From Rhizobium albus (GTDB lineage Bacteria > Pseudomonadota > Alphaproteobacteria > Rhizobiales > Rhizobiaceae): a stretch of 64,000 nt of DNA. Shown here in pieces: positions 1 to 13,670 of this stretch (the stretch's first letter is position 1; each line of letters starts with the position of its first letter). The notes beneath the pieces are model-generated. The model was given only the letters and a program-made list of their open reading frames with translations, was not told the origin of the DNA and ran no database searches. Made by a program: the position numbers and the translations under genes. The stretch lies in assembly GCA_030160035.1 (NCBI GenBank), contig BSNO01000001.1:930001-994000 (forward strand). Direction: 5' to 3'.

Positions 1-2394
<2,394 letters not shown>

Positions 2395-2571
2395 GGGTCA
2401 TCCATCTGTCAGGTCGGCACCGGGTATGGCATGGCCAAGATTGGCTCATGCGGCACCCGCGCTCGTCTATCGATTTTGAGGCTAGGCCGGCCTTATAGGG
2501 TAAAGGTTCTGAGAGGAAAACCCTGCACGCGCACGTTCCGACGCTTTTTCAGGCAGGGGTCAAACCTGCGC

Positions 2572-2796
2572 TCATTCGCTCTCGTAAATCAGTTCGGATG
2601 CGTCATAGCGGGTGACGCCCTGGGAAATGGCATAGCAGGCCAGCGCGACGGCAACGGGGATTTCAACGGCCTTACCGTCCCGGTCGCCCTTCTCGTAGTA
2701 TTGGATGACGCGCTTCTTCAGTCCGAGCGCGTCGGCGGCATCTTTCTGCTTGAGCCCGAGCGCCTTGCGCCAACGGCGGAAATCATCTGGCGTCAT
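2572..2796 (-). CDS. Small XRE-type helix-turn-helix protein
   Basis: A 74-residue protein starting MTPDDFRRWRKALGL. Residues about 5-40 form a Cro/C1-type helix-turn-helix (KQKDAADALGLKKRVIQYYEKG), followed by a short hydrophobic segment. It is probably a DNA-binding regulator; the target is unknown. The frame stays open upstream to 2898, but MTPDDF is where rhizobial relatives of this small protein normally start, so I chose it; no strong Shine-Dalgarno decides the matter. It lies just upstream of carB on the same strand with about 180 bp between, so co-transcription is possible but not shown. Confidence 0.7.
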   Translation of the reverse strand: MTPDDFRRWRKALGLKQKDAADALGLKKRVIQYYEKGDRDGKAVEIPVAVALACYAISQGVTRYDASELIYESE

Positions 2797-3149
2797 ATCG
2801 TGTCGCTGCCCGTTTTCTGATGCCAACCCGTTTGCCAGCAATCCCGTTATGAACCCCGTAGTCCTAATGAACCGAATCGGCCCATACTTAAAAAGCATAA
2901 ACTTAAATACATTGATTTGCTTGCCCGTTTATTCGGTCATCAGCTGACCATGCCTTCCATCGGCACAGCTTGGGCCGCACTGTTGCAGATGTTTGTGACA
3001 GATGTGTTCGACCGCCTTTGAAGTGGTGAGGGGAGGCTGGCCGAGGTCGGCGGATTCGATAAGATCGTCGGCCAGTGACGTCGTTCCGGAACCAAAATGA
3101 CGGCGGGCACTTTCGGTGGATCGATGATCCTTTTCGCGGAGAGATGCGG
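2797..3149. other. Divergent intergenic region
   Basis: A 353-bp gap between the minus-strand XRE gene and the plus-strand metallopeptidase gene. It holds an AT-rich core around 2880-2930 (TTAAAAAGCATAAACTTAAA) that would suit divergent promoters. I see no convincing small gene, RNA gene or dyad operator. The frame upstream of the metallopeptidase is open from 3075 but lacks a ribosome-binding site. Confidence 0.5.
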
Positions 3150-4070
3150 ATGCGTTGGCGGGGCAGGCGACAGAGTTCCAACATCGATGATCGGCGCGGA
3201 CGATCGGGTGGCTTCGGCGGTGCAGGCCCACGGATGCGCATTCCCGGTGGCGTGATCCGCGGCGGTCGCGGTGGCGGCGGTATCGGGTCGATCTTCGTGC
3301 TCATCGTGCTCGGCATCATCCTGTGGGCGGTCGGCATCAATCCGATGATCCTGCTCGATGGCGGGAGCGGTACTTCTACGAGCATCGAGCAGCAGGCAGG
3401 GCCATCGACGCAGGGTCTTGCTCCCGGTCAGCGTGACGAAGCTTCGGAATTCATCGCCACGGTGCTTGCCGAAACGGAGGACACTTGGAACGGCATCATG
3501 GAAGCGGAAGGCGCGGATTATCCGGAGCCGACGCTGGTTCTGTTCGAAGGCGCGGTATCCTCGGCCTGCGGCCAGGCAAGTTCCGCCGTCGGGCCATTCT
3601 ACTGCCCCAACGACCAGCAGCTTTACATCGATCTCGGCTTCTTTAATGAATTGGCAGAGCGGTTCGATGCGGCCGGCGACTTCGCGCAGGCTTACGTGGT
3701 TGCGCACGAGGTCGGGCATCACGTCCAGAACGTGATCGGCGTTCTGCCGCAGTTCAACCAGATGCGACAGCAGATGGGCGAAACGGAAGCCAATGCGCTT
3801 TCGGTTCGTGTCGAACTGCAGGCCGACTGCTTCGCCGGCATTTGGGGACACTACACCGCTGAACGCGGGTTGCTCGAAGCGGGCGACCTCGAGGAAGCGC
3901 TGAATGCCGCGACGCAGATCGGTGACGACACCCTTCAGCGGCGCACGCAGGGCTACGTGGTGCCGGACAGCTTCAATCACGGCACATCGGCCCAGCGTCG
4001 CGAGTGGTTTCAGCGTGGCTTCGAAAGCGGCCGGCTGGAGGACTGCGACACGTTCAATGGTCCAGTCTAG
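3150..4070 (+). CDS. YpfJ-family neutral zinc metallopeptidase, membrane-anchored
   Basis: A 306-residue putative zinc peptidase (YpfJ / KPN_00654-type family). It starts MRWRGRRQSSNIDDRRG, the family's usual N-terminus, followed by a Gly/Arg-rich stretch, one transmembrane helix near residues 55-75 (IFVLIVLGIILWAV), and an extracytoplasmic catalytic domain. The zinc site HEVGHH follows AQAYVVA near residue 190, with the downstream ELQADCFAG carrying the probable third ligand. GGAGAG at 3138-3143 sits 6 nt before the ATG at 3150, which decides this start over 3144 or 3075. The physiological substrate is unknown. No operon partner is obvious. Confidence 0.9.
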   Translation: MRWRGRRQSSNIDDRRGRSGGFGGAGPRMRIPGGVIRGGRGGGGIGSIFVLIVLGIILWAVGINPMILLDGGSGTSTSIEQQAGPSTQGLAPGQRDEASEFIATVLAETEDTWNGIMEAEGADYPEPTLVLFEGAVSSACGQASSAVGPFYCPNDQQLYIDLGFFNELAERFDAAGDFAQAYVVAHEVGHHVQNVIGVLPQFNQMRQQMGETEANALSVRVELQADCFAGIWGHYTAERGLLEAGDLEEALNAATQIGDDTLQRRTQGYVVPDSFNHGTSAQRREWFQRGFESGRLEDCDTFNGPV

Positions 4071-4210
4071 GCCTTGGGCATCTGAAGAAGCGTTATGAAA
4101 TGGGAAAGCAATTCCTCAACATGACGACACCTGAATAATCCTAGGGTCTGAATTCACTGAAATTTTAGTGCTTTCTGGTGATGTGAAACATCATTCTGGG
4201 GAGTGCTTTG

Positions 4211-5842
4211 ATGCTTCGTCGTTTCGCAACCAATCAGTCCGGCAATTTTGCGATCATGTTCGGTCTGGCGATGGTTCCGATCGTCGGAGCCGTGGCGCTT
4301 GCGGTCGACTACACGGCTGCGTCCCGTCAGCGGAGCGAATTGCACAATGCCGCCGATGCCGCGGCGCTCGCCCTTGCCCGCCGCGGGGACGAGCTCAGCC
4401 AGCTGGAGGCCGAGCAGCTCGCGGATGAATTCATCCAGGCGCATTTCGCCGGTTCCTACTCCGATCTTACGGTCGTCAAGACCGACGATACCTGGTCGGT
4501 TGCCGTGGCGGCGTCGTCCGCGACGCGGTTTGCCAAGATCTTCGGGGTCGATGCATCGAGCGTATCGGTCGAGTCGGCCGCTACATTCGCGCTGAACACT
4601 TACGAGATCGGGCTTGTTCTCGATACGACCGGATCAATGCGCGGCGAAAAGCTCGAGCAGCTGAAATCCGCTGCAACGCAGCTCGTCGATACGATGGCCG
4701 AAAGCGCGGTCGATCCCGACATGGTGAAGATGGCGCTCGTGCCATTCTCGTCCTTCGTCAATGTCGGCCCCCAGTTCGGACCGCAATTCGACGCCGACGG
4801 CAAGGTGACGCGCGAGGCTGCGCCGTGGCTCGACATGCGCGGCAAGAACCCCATCCCGCAGGTGGAGCTTGCGCACAATCTCAGCCGGTTTCAGATGTTT
4901 CATCATCTGGGCCAAGAGTGGGAAGGCTGCATCGAGACACGTCCGCCGCACAAGGACATGGCTTATGATGTGACCGATGCGCCTGCGACCTCCAAGGACC
5001 GGCGCTCGCTTTTCGTGCCGGCTTTCTCGATCGACGAACCGGATGACAGAAGCCGCACGGGACGTCCTCTCTACCCCAACAGTTACCTGGAGGACGACGG
5101 CACCACGCTGCGCGATCCCAAGCGCAAGCGCCTGCGCGAAAAGTATCACGTCGAGTTGCAGGGATCCGGTGACCCAGATCTGATCGGAGGGCTCCTCGAC
5201 ACGGTGACGGATGTGCTTTTCGAAGAGCCGCCGGCAGTCGACGATTCAAGAGCCGTATTCTGGAGCGGCGAGAACTGGTCGAAGGGGCCGAACCTCGACT
5301 GCCAGGCCCAGCCCATCCTGCCGCTGACCAGCGACTACGATCTCATCAAGGAGCGCATCGACGGTCTGGTCGCCGAGGGCGCCACCAACATGCTCGAGGG
5401 TGTCACCTGGGGTTGGCGGGTGCTGTCTCCGGGCGAGCCCTTCGCCGAGGGCCGCGCCAAGAGTGTGGCCAACAACGAGAAGATCATGATCTTCCTGACT
5501 GACGGGGCCAACACCTGGAACCAGCTCAGCAACAGCCTGGGCTCTATGTATTCCAGCTTCGGCTACGCGGTGGACGAGCGCCTTGTCAGTGCCGGATCGG
5601 GTGCGGTGATGGTCTCGAATGCTATGGATACCAAGACGCTCGCAGGCTGCACGAACGCCAAGGCCGACGGCATCACCATCTATGTGATCCGGCTGGAACT
5701 GCAGGACAAATCGACCGGAACGCTGCTGTCACAATGCGCGACGTCGGAGGCGCATTATTTCGACGTGCCCGATGCGGCAACGCTTGACGAAACCTTCGGG
5801 AAGATCGCCGACAGCATCCGCCGGGTCCGGATCAGTTCCTGA
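4211..5842 (+). CDS. TadG-like pilus-assembly protein with vWA domain
   Basis: A 543-residue protein whose first 50 residues are a TadE/G-type signal-anchor (NFAIMFGLAMVPIVGAVALAVDY, then HNAADAAALALA). It is followed by an extracytoplasmic von Willebrand A domain starting near residue 137 with the MIDAS motif DTTGSM and a later FLTDGANTWN. Such proteins are associated with Flp/Tad pilus or surface structures, but no other tad genes are in the window, so this is an orphan copy. GGGGAG at 4198-4203, 7 nt before the ATG, fixes the start. It converges on carA, with only 26 bp between the stop codons. Confidence 0.85.
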   Translation: MLRRFATNQSGNFAIMFGLAMVPIVGAVALAVDYTAASRQRSELHNAADAAALALARRGDELSQLEAEQLADEFIQAHFAGSYSDLTVVKTDDTWSVAVAASSATRFAKIFGVDASSVSVESAATFALNTYEIGLVLDTTGSMRGEKLEQLKSAATQLVDTMAESAVDPDMVKMALVPFSSFVNVGPQFGPQFDADGKVTREAAPWLDMRGKNPIPQVELAHNLSRFQMFHHLGQEWEGCIETRPPHKDMAYDVTDAPATSKDRRSLFVPAFSIDEPDDRSRTGRPLYPNSYLEDDGTTLRDPKRKRLREKYHVELQGSGDPDLIGGLLDTVTDVLFEEPPAVDDSRAVFWSGENWSKGPNLDCQAQPILPLTSDYDLIKERIDGLVAEGATNMLEGVTWGWRVLSPGEPFAEGRAKSVANNEKIMIFLTDGANTWNQLSNSLGSMYSSFGYAVDERLVSAGSGAVMVSNAMDTKTLAGCTNAKADGITIYVIRLELQDKSTGTLLSQCATSEAHYFDVPDAATLDETFGKIADSIRRVRISS

Positions 5843-5859
5843 TCGACTGGAAAGAGGAT

Positions 5860-5878
5860 ACCGGCCGATCAGGCCGGT
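5860..5878. terminator. GC-rich hairpin between convergent tadG-like gene and carA
   Basis: ACCGGCC-gatca-GGCCGGT is a 7-bp perfect inverted repeat spanning the carA stop codon. It lacks a clear T-tract on either side, so termination is only a guess from its position between convergent genes. Confidence 0.35.
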
Positions 5879-7089
5879 TCCGCGGCCTTCTTGGCCTGAT
5901 GGGCTTCGACCATGTCCATGAACCGACGGAACAGATAGTGGCTGTCCTGCGGGCCGGGCGAGGCCTCGGGATGATGCTGGACCGAGAAGATCGGCATGCC
6001 TTTGACCGCCAGTCCGCAATTGGTGCCGTCGAACAGCGAGATGTGCGTTTCTTCAACGCCCGCGGGCAACGACTGCGTGTCGACCGCAAAGCCGTGGTTC
6101 ATCGAGACGATCTCGACCTTGCCGGTGGTGAAGTCCTTCACCGGGTGGTTCGCGCCGTGATGGCCCTGATGCATCTTCACGGTCTTGCCGCCAAGCGCGA
6201 GCGCCAGCATCTGGTGTCCGAGACAGATGCCGAAAATGGGGATGTTGCTTTCCATGAGCTTGCGGATCGTGGGCACCGCGTAAGCTCCCGTGGCGGCAGG
6301 GTCGCCGGGGCCGTTCGACAGGAAGATGCCGTCCGGCGCCATGGCCAGGATATCCTCGGCCTCCGTAGCGGCCGGTACGAGCGTGATGCGTGCACCGAGG
6401 CCGGTGAGGAGGCGCAGGATGTTGCGCTTCACGCCGTAATCGATGGCGACGATGTGCGGACCCGTCGCGTCGTCGCCTACCGTTTCATAGCTCTTGTCCC
6501 ATGCCCACGGCTTTTCGCTCCAGCGTGAGGACTGGCCGCTCGTGGCCTCCTTGGCGAGATCCAGATCAACGAGACCATGCCACTGCCTGGCCTTGTCTTT
6601 CAGCGCGTCGATGTCGAACTCGCCGCGGGGATCGTGGGCGATGACGGCGTTCGGCGCGCCATTCTCGCGGATCCATGCGGTCAAGGCGCGGGTGTCGATA
6701 CCGGTCATGCCGACGATGCCGCGCGCTTTAAGCCAGGCATCGAGATGCTGGACGGAGCGGTAGTTGGAAGGGTCGGTCACGTCGGCCTTGAAGATCGCGC
6801 CGACGGCGCCGCGCCGCGCGGCGGGCGTCAGGTCTTCAATGTCTTCGTCATTCGCGCCGATATTGCCGATATGTGGGAAGGTAAAGGTAACGATCTGGCC
6901 GAGATAGGAAGGGTCGGTAAGGATTTCCTGGTATCCAGTCAGTGCGGTGTTGAAACACACCTCAGCCTCGACCGTGCCCGTCGCCCCGATACCGCGGCCC
7001 TTGATGACCGTACCATCGGCCAGCACGAGAACCGCAGTCTGCGGTTGCGCGGTCCAGGGGGCGGGGCTTTGCGCGGGGGTAGCGGTCAT
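5869..7089 (-). CDS. carA: Carbamoyl-phosphate synthase small (glutaminase) subunit
   Basis: A 406-residue glutamine amidotransferase subunit that supplies ammonia to CarB. The N-terminal half is the CPSase small-chain domain (LVLADGTVIKGRGIG, FNTALTGYQEILTDPSY). The C-terminal half is a class I amidotransferase with nucleophile motif FGICLGHQML and the His/Glu pair in SVQHHPEASPGP. The start codon at 7087-7089 follows AGAAGGAC. A good promoter (7239-7267) lies upstream, giving a leader of about 140 nt. carB is on the same strand but three genes away, so the two subunits cannot share a simple operon. Confidence 0.98.
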   Translation of the reverse strand: MTATPAQSPAPWTAQPQTAVLVLADGTVIKGRGIGATGTVEAEVCFNTALTGYQEILTDPSYLGQIVTFTFPHIGNIGANDEDIEDLTPAARRGAVGAIFKADVTDPSNYRSVQHLDAWLKARGIVGMTGIDTRALTAWIRENGAPNAVIAHDPRGEFDIDALKDKARQWHGLVDLDLAKEATSGQSSRWSEKPWAWDKSYETVGDDATGPHIVAIDYGVKRNILRLLTGLGARITLVPAATEAEDILAMAPDGIFLSNGPGDPAATGAYAVPTIRKLMESNIPIFGICLGHQMLALALGGKTVKMHQGHHGANHPVKDFTTGKVEIVSMNHGFAVDTQSLPAGVEETHISLFDGTNCGLAVKGMPIFSVQHHPEASPGPQDSHYLFRRFMDMVEAHQAKKAAEPA

Positions 7090-7390
7090 GAATGCAGGTC
7101 CTTCTGTGTCCCGGTCGGCTCTTGAAGAAGCGCAGCGTCAGTGCCATCTGATGCTGCTGGTGGCCGAAGCCGCGTTCCGGCCCCAGTCATCGTTGATGAC
7201 AGGTAGGAGACGCGGCACTATGTGGATGCTGTGGCCGGAAAATAGAGATTGCGTCGCGGATCGTCAATGATGCGCTCGCACCTATTGGCAGACGAAAAAC
7301 TCTTATCAATACAGGTTCTTAGTTCCGTCGCCTTTGCCCAAGTGGCATTGCGCGCTAAGGTTAAGTGTTCAATTCCAGGAGTTCAGGGCG
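7090..7390. other. Divergent carA / yqeY intergenic region
   Basis: About 300 bp without a credible gene. It holds the minus-strand carA promoter (7239-7267) and its leader. I see no tandem hairpins or leader peptide resembling an attenuator. The plus-strand promoter for yqeY was not identified with confidence. Confidence 0.5.
7239..7267 (-). promoter_or_regulatory. Probable sigma-70 promoter of carA
   Basis: On the minus strand, TTGACG (complement of 7262-7267) and TATTTT (complement of 7239-7244) are separated by exactly 17 bp. Transcription would begin near 7232, leaving about a 140-nt leader before the carA ATG. Confidence 0.55.
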
Positions 7391-7840
7391 ATGCGCGACA
7401 GGTTCGCACAGTCGTTGAAAGATGCATTGAAGGCGCGCGATAGCCGCAAGGTTTCTACCTTGCGCTTGATCCAGGCTGCCATAAAGGACCGCGACATCGC
7501 TAATCGCGGATCGGGCAAGGACCATGTGAGTGATGACGACATCACCCAGATCCTCGCCAAGATGATCAAGCAGCGCGAGGAATCGGCCAGGATCTACGAC
7601 GAGGCGTCGCGCTTCGAACTGGCCGAGCAGGAGCGCGAGGAAATCGCGATCATCAAAGAGTTTCTGCCCGCGCAGCTGTCCGAGGCCGAGGTGGAGAAGG
7701 CGTGCGCCAAGGTCGTCGAGGAAACCGGCGCTCACGGCCTTCGTGATATGGGCAAGTGCATGAACGCTCTGAAGGAGCGTTATCCCGGTCAAATGGACTT
7801 CGCCAAGGCTTCCAATAAGGTCAAAGGCCTGCTTCGCTAA
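7391..7840 (+). CDS. yqeY: GatB/YqeY domain protein
   Basis: A 149-residue YqeY-family protein (MRDRFAQSLKDALKARDSRK), nearly all domain: an N-terminal helical bundle, then the GatB tail-like repeat (EREEIAIIKEFLPAQLSEAEV). The related GatB domain contacts tRNA in Asp/Glu-tRNA amidotransferase, but the free-standing protein's role is not settled. The ATG follows AGGAG at 7377-7381. It is followed by a rho-independent terminator and, further on, dnaG and rpoD, the usual alphaproteobacterial order. Confidence 0.93.
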   Translation: MRDRFAQSLKDALKARDSRKVSTLRLIQAAIKDRDIANRGSGKDHVSDDDITQILAKMIKQREESARIYDEASRFELAEQEREEIAIIKEFLPAQLSEAEVEKACAKVVEETGAHGLRDMGKCMNALKERYPGQMDFAKASNKVKGLLR

Positions 7841-7910
7841 TCACGAAGCCGCACTGTCGATCAACTGGACGTGCGCTTGCCGAGATAAACAGGCGCTGAG
7901 AATTCTTGAA

Positions 7911-7933
7911 AGCCCGGTTCTCCGGGCTTTTTT
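7911..7933 (+). terminator. Rho-independent terminator after yqeY
   Basis: AGCCCGG-ttct-CCGGGCT followed by an uninterrupted run of T: a 7-bp perfect GC-rich stem, 4-nt loop and U-tract, located about 70 bp after the yqeY stop codon. Confidence 0.85.
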
Positions 7934-8132
7934 CTTGACTGCCGATCACAATCACTGCGGCTCACCTTCCGCTCAAGTCCATGTGACGCGACCGGATCAA
8001 GCGCCGGGAATATATCTTTGTCATCTGATTGTAAGCGCGGCGGTGGTCGCGGCGCTGCAGATAATCGAGGCGCGTAAGGCCGGCAATACCGCCGCCTTAT
8101 ATTCGCCAGTGACCGTAAAAGGGATGACTTCG

Positions 8133-8372
8133 ATGAAAACTCTTCTTGTTTCTGCGATCGCTCTTGCTGCTCTCTCGCAGGCTTCATTTGCCCAGAGCAC
8201 GCATAATCGCGTCATGTCTTTCGAAGGGCCGGTTCTGGAAAGCCCGCTCGGCGGCAGTTCCACCGGTATCGACCGGTTCACGACCGGCAGCGTCTCGAAC
8301 GATGCCCGCTCCGACGGCCGCTCGAATTCCTTCGTCATGTCGACGAACGGCCCGGCCTATCTCGACAAGTAG
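8133..8372 (+). CDS. Small exported hypothetical protein
   Basis: A 79-residue protein with an N-terminal signal peptide (MKTLLVSAIALAALSQASFA, probable cleavage before QSTHN). The mature part of about 59 residues is Ser/Gly-rich and polar. I do not recognise the family. The ATG at 8133 is preferred to 8124 because AAGGG at 8118-8123 is correctly spaced for it and the Lys sits at position 2 of the signal peptide. A strong hairpin follows at 8395-8431. It is probably periplasmic; no function can be assigned. Confidence 0.6.
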   Translation: MKTLLVSAIALAALSQASFAQSTHNRVMSFEGPVLESPLGGSSTGIDRFTTGSVSNDARSDGRSNSFVMSTNGPAYLDK

Positions 8373-8394
8373 GCCAATCCAGGCTGATCACCGC

Positions 8395-8431
8395 TCAAGC
8401 CGGTCCGGCAAAACGCCGGGCCGGCTTGAGG
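8395..8431 (+). terminator. Long hairpin downstream of the small exported protein gene
   Basis: A 16-bp stem, CTCAAGCCGGTCCGGC pairing with GCCGGGCCGGCTTGAG with a single G-T wobble, around an AAAAC loop. There is no clean T-tract after it, so it may act as a terminator or as an RNA-stabilising 3' structure. Confidence 0.55.
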
Positions 8432-8523
8432 CGTCTAAAACTATTGCGGCGTGGCGCCAGTCGGGCCATGGTCAAGCGGGGACGCGAAGTGTAGGTCACG
8501 CGCTCCCGACAGCTGGATGAACC

Positions 8524-10503
8524 ATGCGCTTTTCACCCGCCTTTCTCGATGAGATCCGCGAACGCGTCCCTATCTCGGACGTTATCGGCAAGCGCGTTTC
8601 CTGGGACAAGCGCAAGACGAACACCGGTCGTGGCGACTGGTGGGCCTGCTGTCCGTTCCATGGTGAGAAGTCGCCGAGCTTCCACTGCGAGGATCGCAAG
8701 GGCCGCTATCACTGCTTCGGGTGTGGCGTGTCGGGCGATCACTTCCGCTTTCTCACGGAATTGGAGGGGCTGTCGTTTCCGGAGGCCGTCGAGCGGGTCG
8801 CGGACATGGCCGGCATCGCCATGCCGATCGCCGACCCGCAGGCGGAACGCCGGGAGCGCGAGCGCGCGAGCCTGCTCGACGTGATGGAGATGGCGGTCGC
8901 CTGGTTTCAGGATCGGCTGCAAAGCTCCGACGGCGCGAAGGCGCGGGCCTATCTGCGTGATCGCGGGCTGACCGGGCGGTCGCTGGAGACCTTCGGGCTT
9001 GGTTATGCGCCACCCTCGCGCAATGGGCTGAAGGAGCATCTCGCTTCCAAGGGAATCGAGTTGCAGCAGATGGAAGCATGCGGGCTTCTGGTGCACGGCC
9101 CCGACATTCCGGTGTCCTACGACCGCTTTCGCGACCGCATCATGTTCCCGATCCTGTCTGCGCGGGAAAAGCCGATTGCCTTCGGCGGTCGTGCCATGGC
9201 GGCGGACGCGCCGGCGAAATACCTGAACTCCAACGAGACCGAGCTCTTCCACAAGGGGCGGGTGCTCTACAATTTCACCCGCGCACGGCGCGCCGCGCAG
9301 CAGTCCGGGTCCAGCGGTCAGATCGTGGCCGTCGAAGGCTATATGGACGTGATCGCGCTGCATCAGGCCGGGTTCGAGCAGGCGGTTGCGCCGCTCGGGA
9401 CAGCGCTGACGGAAGATCAGCTGGAGCTTCTGTGGCGCATCGCGCCGACACCCGTTCTCTGCTTCGACGGCGATGGAGCAGGGCAGCGCGCGGCTTTTCG
9501 CGCGGTCGATCTTGCGCTGAAGGGGTTGAAGCCCGGCCGGTCCGTCCAATTCGCGATGCTGCCCGAGGGCAAGGATCCGGATGATCTCGTGCGTCGCGAG
9601 GGCAGGGCGCCTTTCGACGCGGTGCTTGCCGCGGCCCGGCCACTGGCCGACATGGTGTGGCTGCGCGAACTTGGTGGCGGATCCTACGATACGCCGGAGC
9701 GGCGCGCGGAACTGGAAGCCAGGCTGAAGGCGGTGACGGCGGCGATCCCCGATGACAGCGTGCGCTATCATTACGCCCAGGACATGCGTGAACGAATGCT
9801 CGGCCATTTCCGTGCGGCACCCCAAGGGGCGGGCCAGCAGCGCGGTGGCCAGCCGGGTCGTCGATCGGGCGGCGGGCGAGGGCAGAATGCGGGCGGGTTC
9901 GGGACGACGCCGGCGCGCCTGACACCATCGGATCGGCTGACGCGCTCTGCGCTGGTGCGCGGCGTCTCGGATGTGCCGGCGCTTCGGGAAAGCGCGCTCG
10001 CTCTAACCGTCGTCAATCATCCCAGCCTGATCATCGAGGAGTTCGACGAGATCACCAGCGTCGAATTCGACAATGTCGATCTGGATCGGCTGTGGAAGGC
10101 GATCCTTGGCGCTTCGACAGACAGCGCCCGCATCGACCGCGAACGCATGCTTGCGCATCTGGAGGCGCAGGGATTTTCGCCGCTCGTTGCCACGCTGGAA
10201 CGCCAGATCCGAAATGCACGCCTTTGGGTGGCGACGCAGGAGGCTGCTCTTGAAGATGCCCGGGAAGGTTTTTTCCAGGCGCTCTCGCTCAACAAGCGCG
10301 CCCGTGTGTTGAAATGGCAGAAGCAGGAACTCGAGCGTGACATCGCGGAAGCGACCGAGGCCAGCGACGAAGAGCTGATCTCGACCTTGTTGCTCAATCT
10401 CGAGCAGGTTCAGATGGAAATCACCCGGTTTGAGAATCAGCACGCCATCATCGACGGGTTCGGGGTGTTGTCCGGACGGTCGAAGGCCGTCGCCCGCGTC
10501 TGA
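8524..10503 (+). CDS. dnaG: DNA primase
   Basis: A 659-residue primase that makes RNA primers for chromosome replication. The N-terminal CHC2 zinc-binding domain has ligands C43, H46, C64 and C67 (CPFH...CFGC). The catalytic core contains the Toprim motifs VAVEGYMDVIAL and LCFDGDGAGQRAA. A Gly/Arg/Gln-rich linker near residues 435-460 precedes the C-terminal DnaB-binding helical domain. Length fits alphaproteobacterial DnaG. It lies directly upstream of rpoD in the conserved order. Confidence 0.98.
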   Translation: MRFSPAFLDEIRERVPISDVIGKRVSWDKRKTNTGRGDWWACCPFHGEKSPSFHCEDRKGRYHCFGCGVSGDHFRFLTELEGLSFPEAVERVADMAGIAMPIADPQAERRERERASLLDVMEMAVAWFQDRLQSSDGAKARAYLRDRGLTGRSLETFGLGYAPPSRNGLKEHLASKGIELQQMEACGLLVHGPDIPVSYDRFRDRIMFPILSAREKPIAFGGRAMAADAPAKYLNSNETELFHKGRVLYNFTRARRAAQQSGSSGQIVAVEGYMDVIALHQAGFEQAVAPLGTALTEDQLELLWRIAPTPVLCFDGDGAGQRAAFRAVDLALKGLKPGRSVQFAMLPEGKDPDDLVRREGRAPFDAVLAAARPLADMVWLRELGGGSYDTPERRAELEARLKAVTAAIPDDSVRYHYAQDMRERMLGHFRAAPQGAGQQRGGQPGRRSGGGRGQNAGGFGTTPARLTPSDRLTRSALVRGVSDVPALRESALALTVVNHPSLIIEEFDEITSVEFDNVDLDRLWKAILGASTDSARIDRERMLAHLEAQGFSPLVATLERQIRNARLWVATQEAALEDAREGFFQALSLNKRARVLKWQKQELERDIAEATEASDEELISTLLLNLEQVQMEITRFENQHAIIDGFGVLSGRSKAVARV

Positions 10504-10976
10504 TGAGTTGCACTCCTTGATCGGGAACATCCAGCCGGGCAGACGGTTAAAGCGTCGCCTCAGCCCTTGCGAAATGGGAGTCGTCACCTAAATCTAGTGC
10601 TGACTGTACAGCCGCTCGCAAATTGGCAGGCGCGCCACTGGCTATCGTTATTCTCGTTGCGGCGTCTGGCCGGAGTGGAAATCGGGCGAAACGGCCCTTT
10701 TTTCAGTGTGAGCCTTGACGACGACCGAATTTGTGGGAATCACCATTGCCTATGGCATTAACCCAAAATCTTACGGTGTTCGGGAGACCCGATTTTCCCG
10801 GAGCGGTTGTTGCGACGTCAAGGGGATCGCATTTTTTTGCTCCAGTGACGTTACCTTATCAGATTGTGAACCAAAAACTTGCAGATAGCCGCGAGCGCAG
10901 CCGGCGCGCCGCAGCCGATTTGGCTTCGGAATGTGCGCCTCGCTCCATCGGCGTCGAAGGAAAGTGATCAGACCAT
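10504..10976. other. dnaG-rpoD intergenic region
   Basis: 473 bp with no convincing gene. It must carry the rpoD promoter. A CTTGACG at 10714-10720 could be a -35 element, but no good -10 hexamer lies 17 bp downstream. A short GGGC-GCCC hairpin with six T at 10684-10703 is too weak to call. Upstream of rpoD, GAAGGAAAG near 10956-10964 may serve as ribosome-binding site. Confidence 0.45.
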
Positions 10977-13013
<2,037 letters not shown>

Positions 13014-13036
13014 TGCAACGCCATCCGAATACATAA

Positions 13037-13062
13037 GGGACGCCCTCGGGCGTCCCTTTTTT
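13037..13062 (+). terminator. Rho-independent terminator of rpoD
   Basis: GGGACGCC-ctcg-GGCGTCCC followed by TTTTTT: an 8-bp perfect stem, tetraloop and six T, starting about 24 bp after the rpoD stop codon. Confidence 0.92.
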
Positions 13063-13064
13063 GT

Positions 13065-13670
13065 TTATCGCTCCGCCGCGCTGGCGGCCAATCCTTCGAT
13101 CAGGCCGTGCAAGGCAGCGCGGTGATCAGCGATGGCATCGCCCATCTCGATGCCGAGCGCGGCTGCGTCGAAGGCTGCCGATAGCTGGGCTGTCAGGGCG
13201 CCAGCCGGAAGAGCGGGTAGCGCGCCTGCGGCAATGGCCGCCTCGAGGCCCTCGCGCAGCGCCTTGCGCGCGTGACGTTCGTCGATTGCCCGCATTGCGG
13301 TTGGTCCGAGCACAGCGGGACCATCGAGAAGCAAAAGCCGCGTGCGGCCCGGTTTGGTCATGGCCGTGACGAAAGCTTCACCGCCCTTGATAAGAGCGCC
13401 GATGGCCGTGAGTTCGCCATCGCTGACCTCGTCGATAGAGCGTGCCACTGCCTCAGCCTCTGCCTCCACCACCGCCTGGAAGAGCGCCTTCTTGTCCTCG
13501 AAGTGGTGATAGAGCGCTCCGCGCGTCACGCCGGCCGCCGCGACGATGTCAGGTGTCGAGGTCTCCGCGTAGGGTTTCGCCACGAAAAGGGCTCTGCCGG
13601 CGTCGAGCAAAGCTCTGCGCATCGCTTGGCTTCTTTCCTCATTGCTGATTCGCGGACGCTTCCCTTGCAT
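13065..13670 (-). CDS. TetR-family transcriptional regulator
   Basis: A 201-residue TetR repressor starting [14 protein letters not shown]. The helix-turn-helix lies at about residues 25-65 ([26 protein letters not shown]); the C-terminal ligand-binding domain is variable. It is divergent from the VOC-family gene with 65 bp between the starts, and this gap holds two ACATAC/GTATGT dyads. It therefore most likely represses itself and the VOC gene, released by a small hydrophobic ligand. The start was chosen because an upstream start would overlap the dyads. Confidence 0.9.
   Translation of the reverse strand: MQGKRPRISNEERSQAMRRALLDAGRALFVAKPYAETSTPDIVAAAGVTRGALYHHFEDKKALFQAVVEAEAEAVARSIDEVSDGELTAIGALIKGGEAFVTAMTKPGRTRLLLLDGPAVLGPTAMRAIDERHARKALREGLEAAIAAGALPALPAGALTAQLSAAFDAAALGIEMGDAIADHRAALHGLIEGLAASAAER

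Noticed and set aside
10684-10703. Short GGGC hairpin with six T between dnaG and rpoD as a terminator
   Set aside because: Only 4 bp of stem; too weak to call without expression data.
10731-10967. A 78-codon frame upstream of rpoD as a gene
   Set aside because: No ribosome-binding site and no recognisable protein pattern; it fills the rpoD promoter region.
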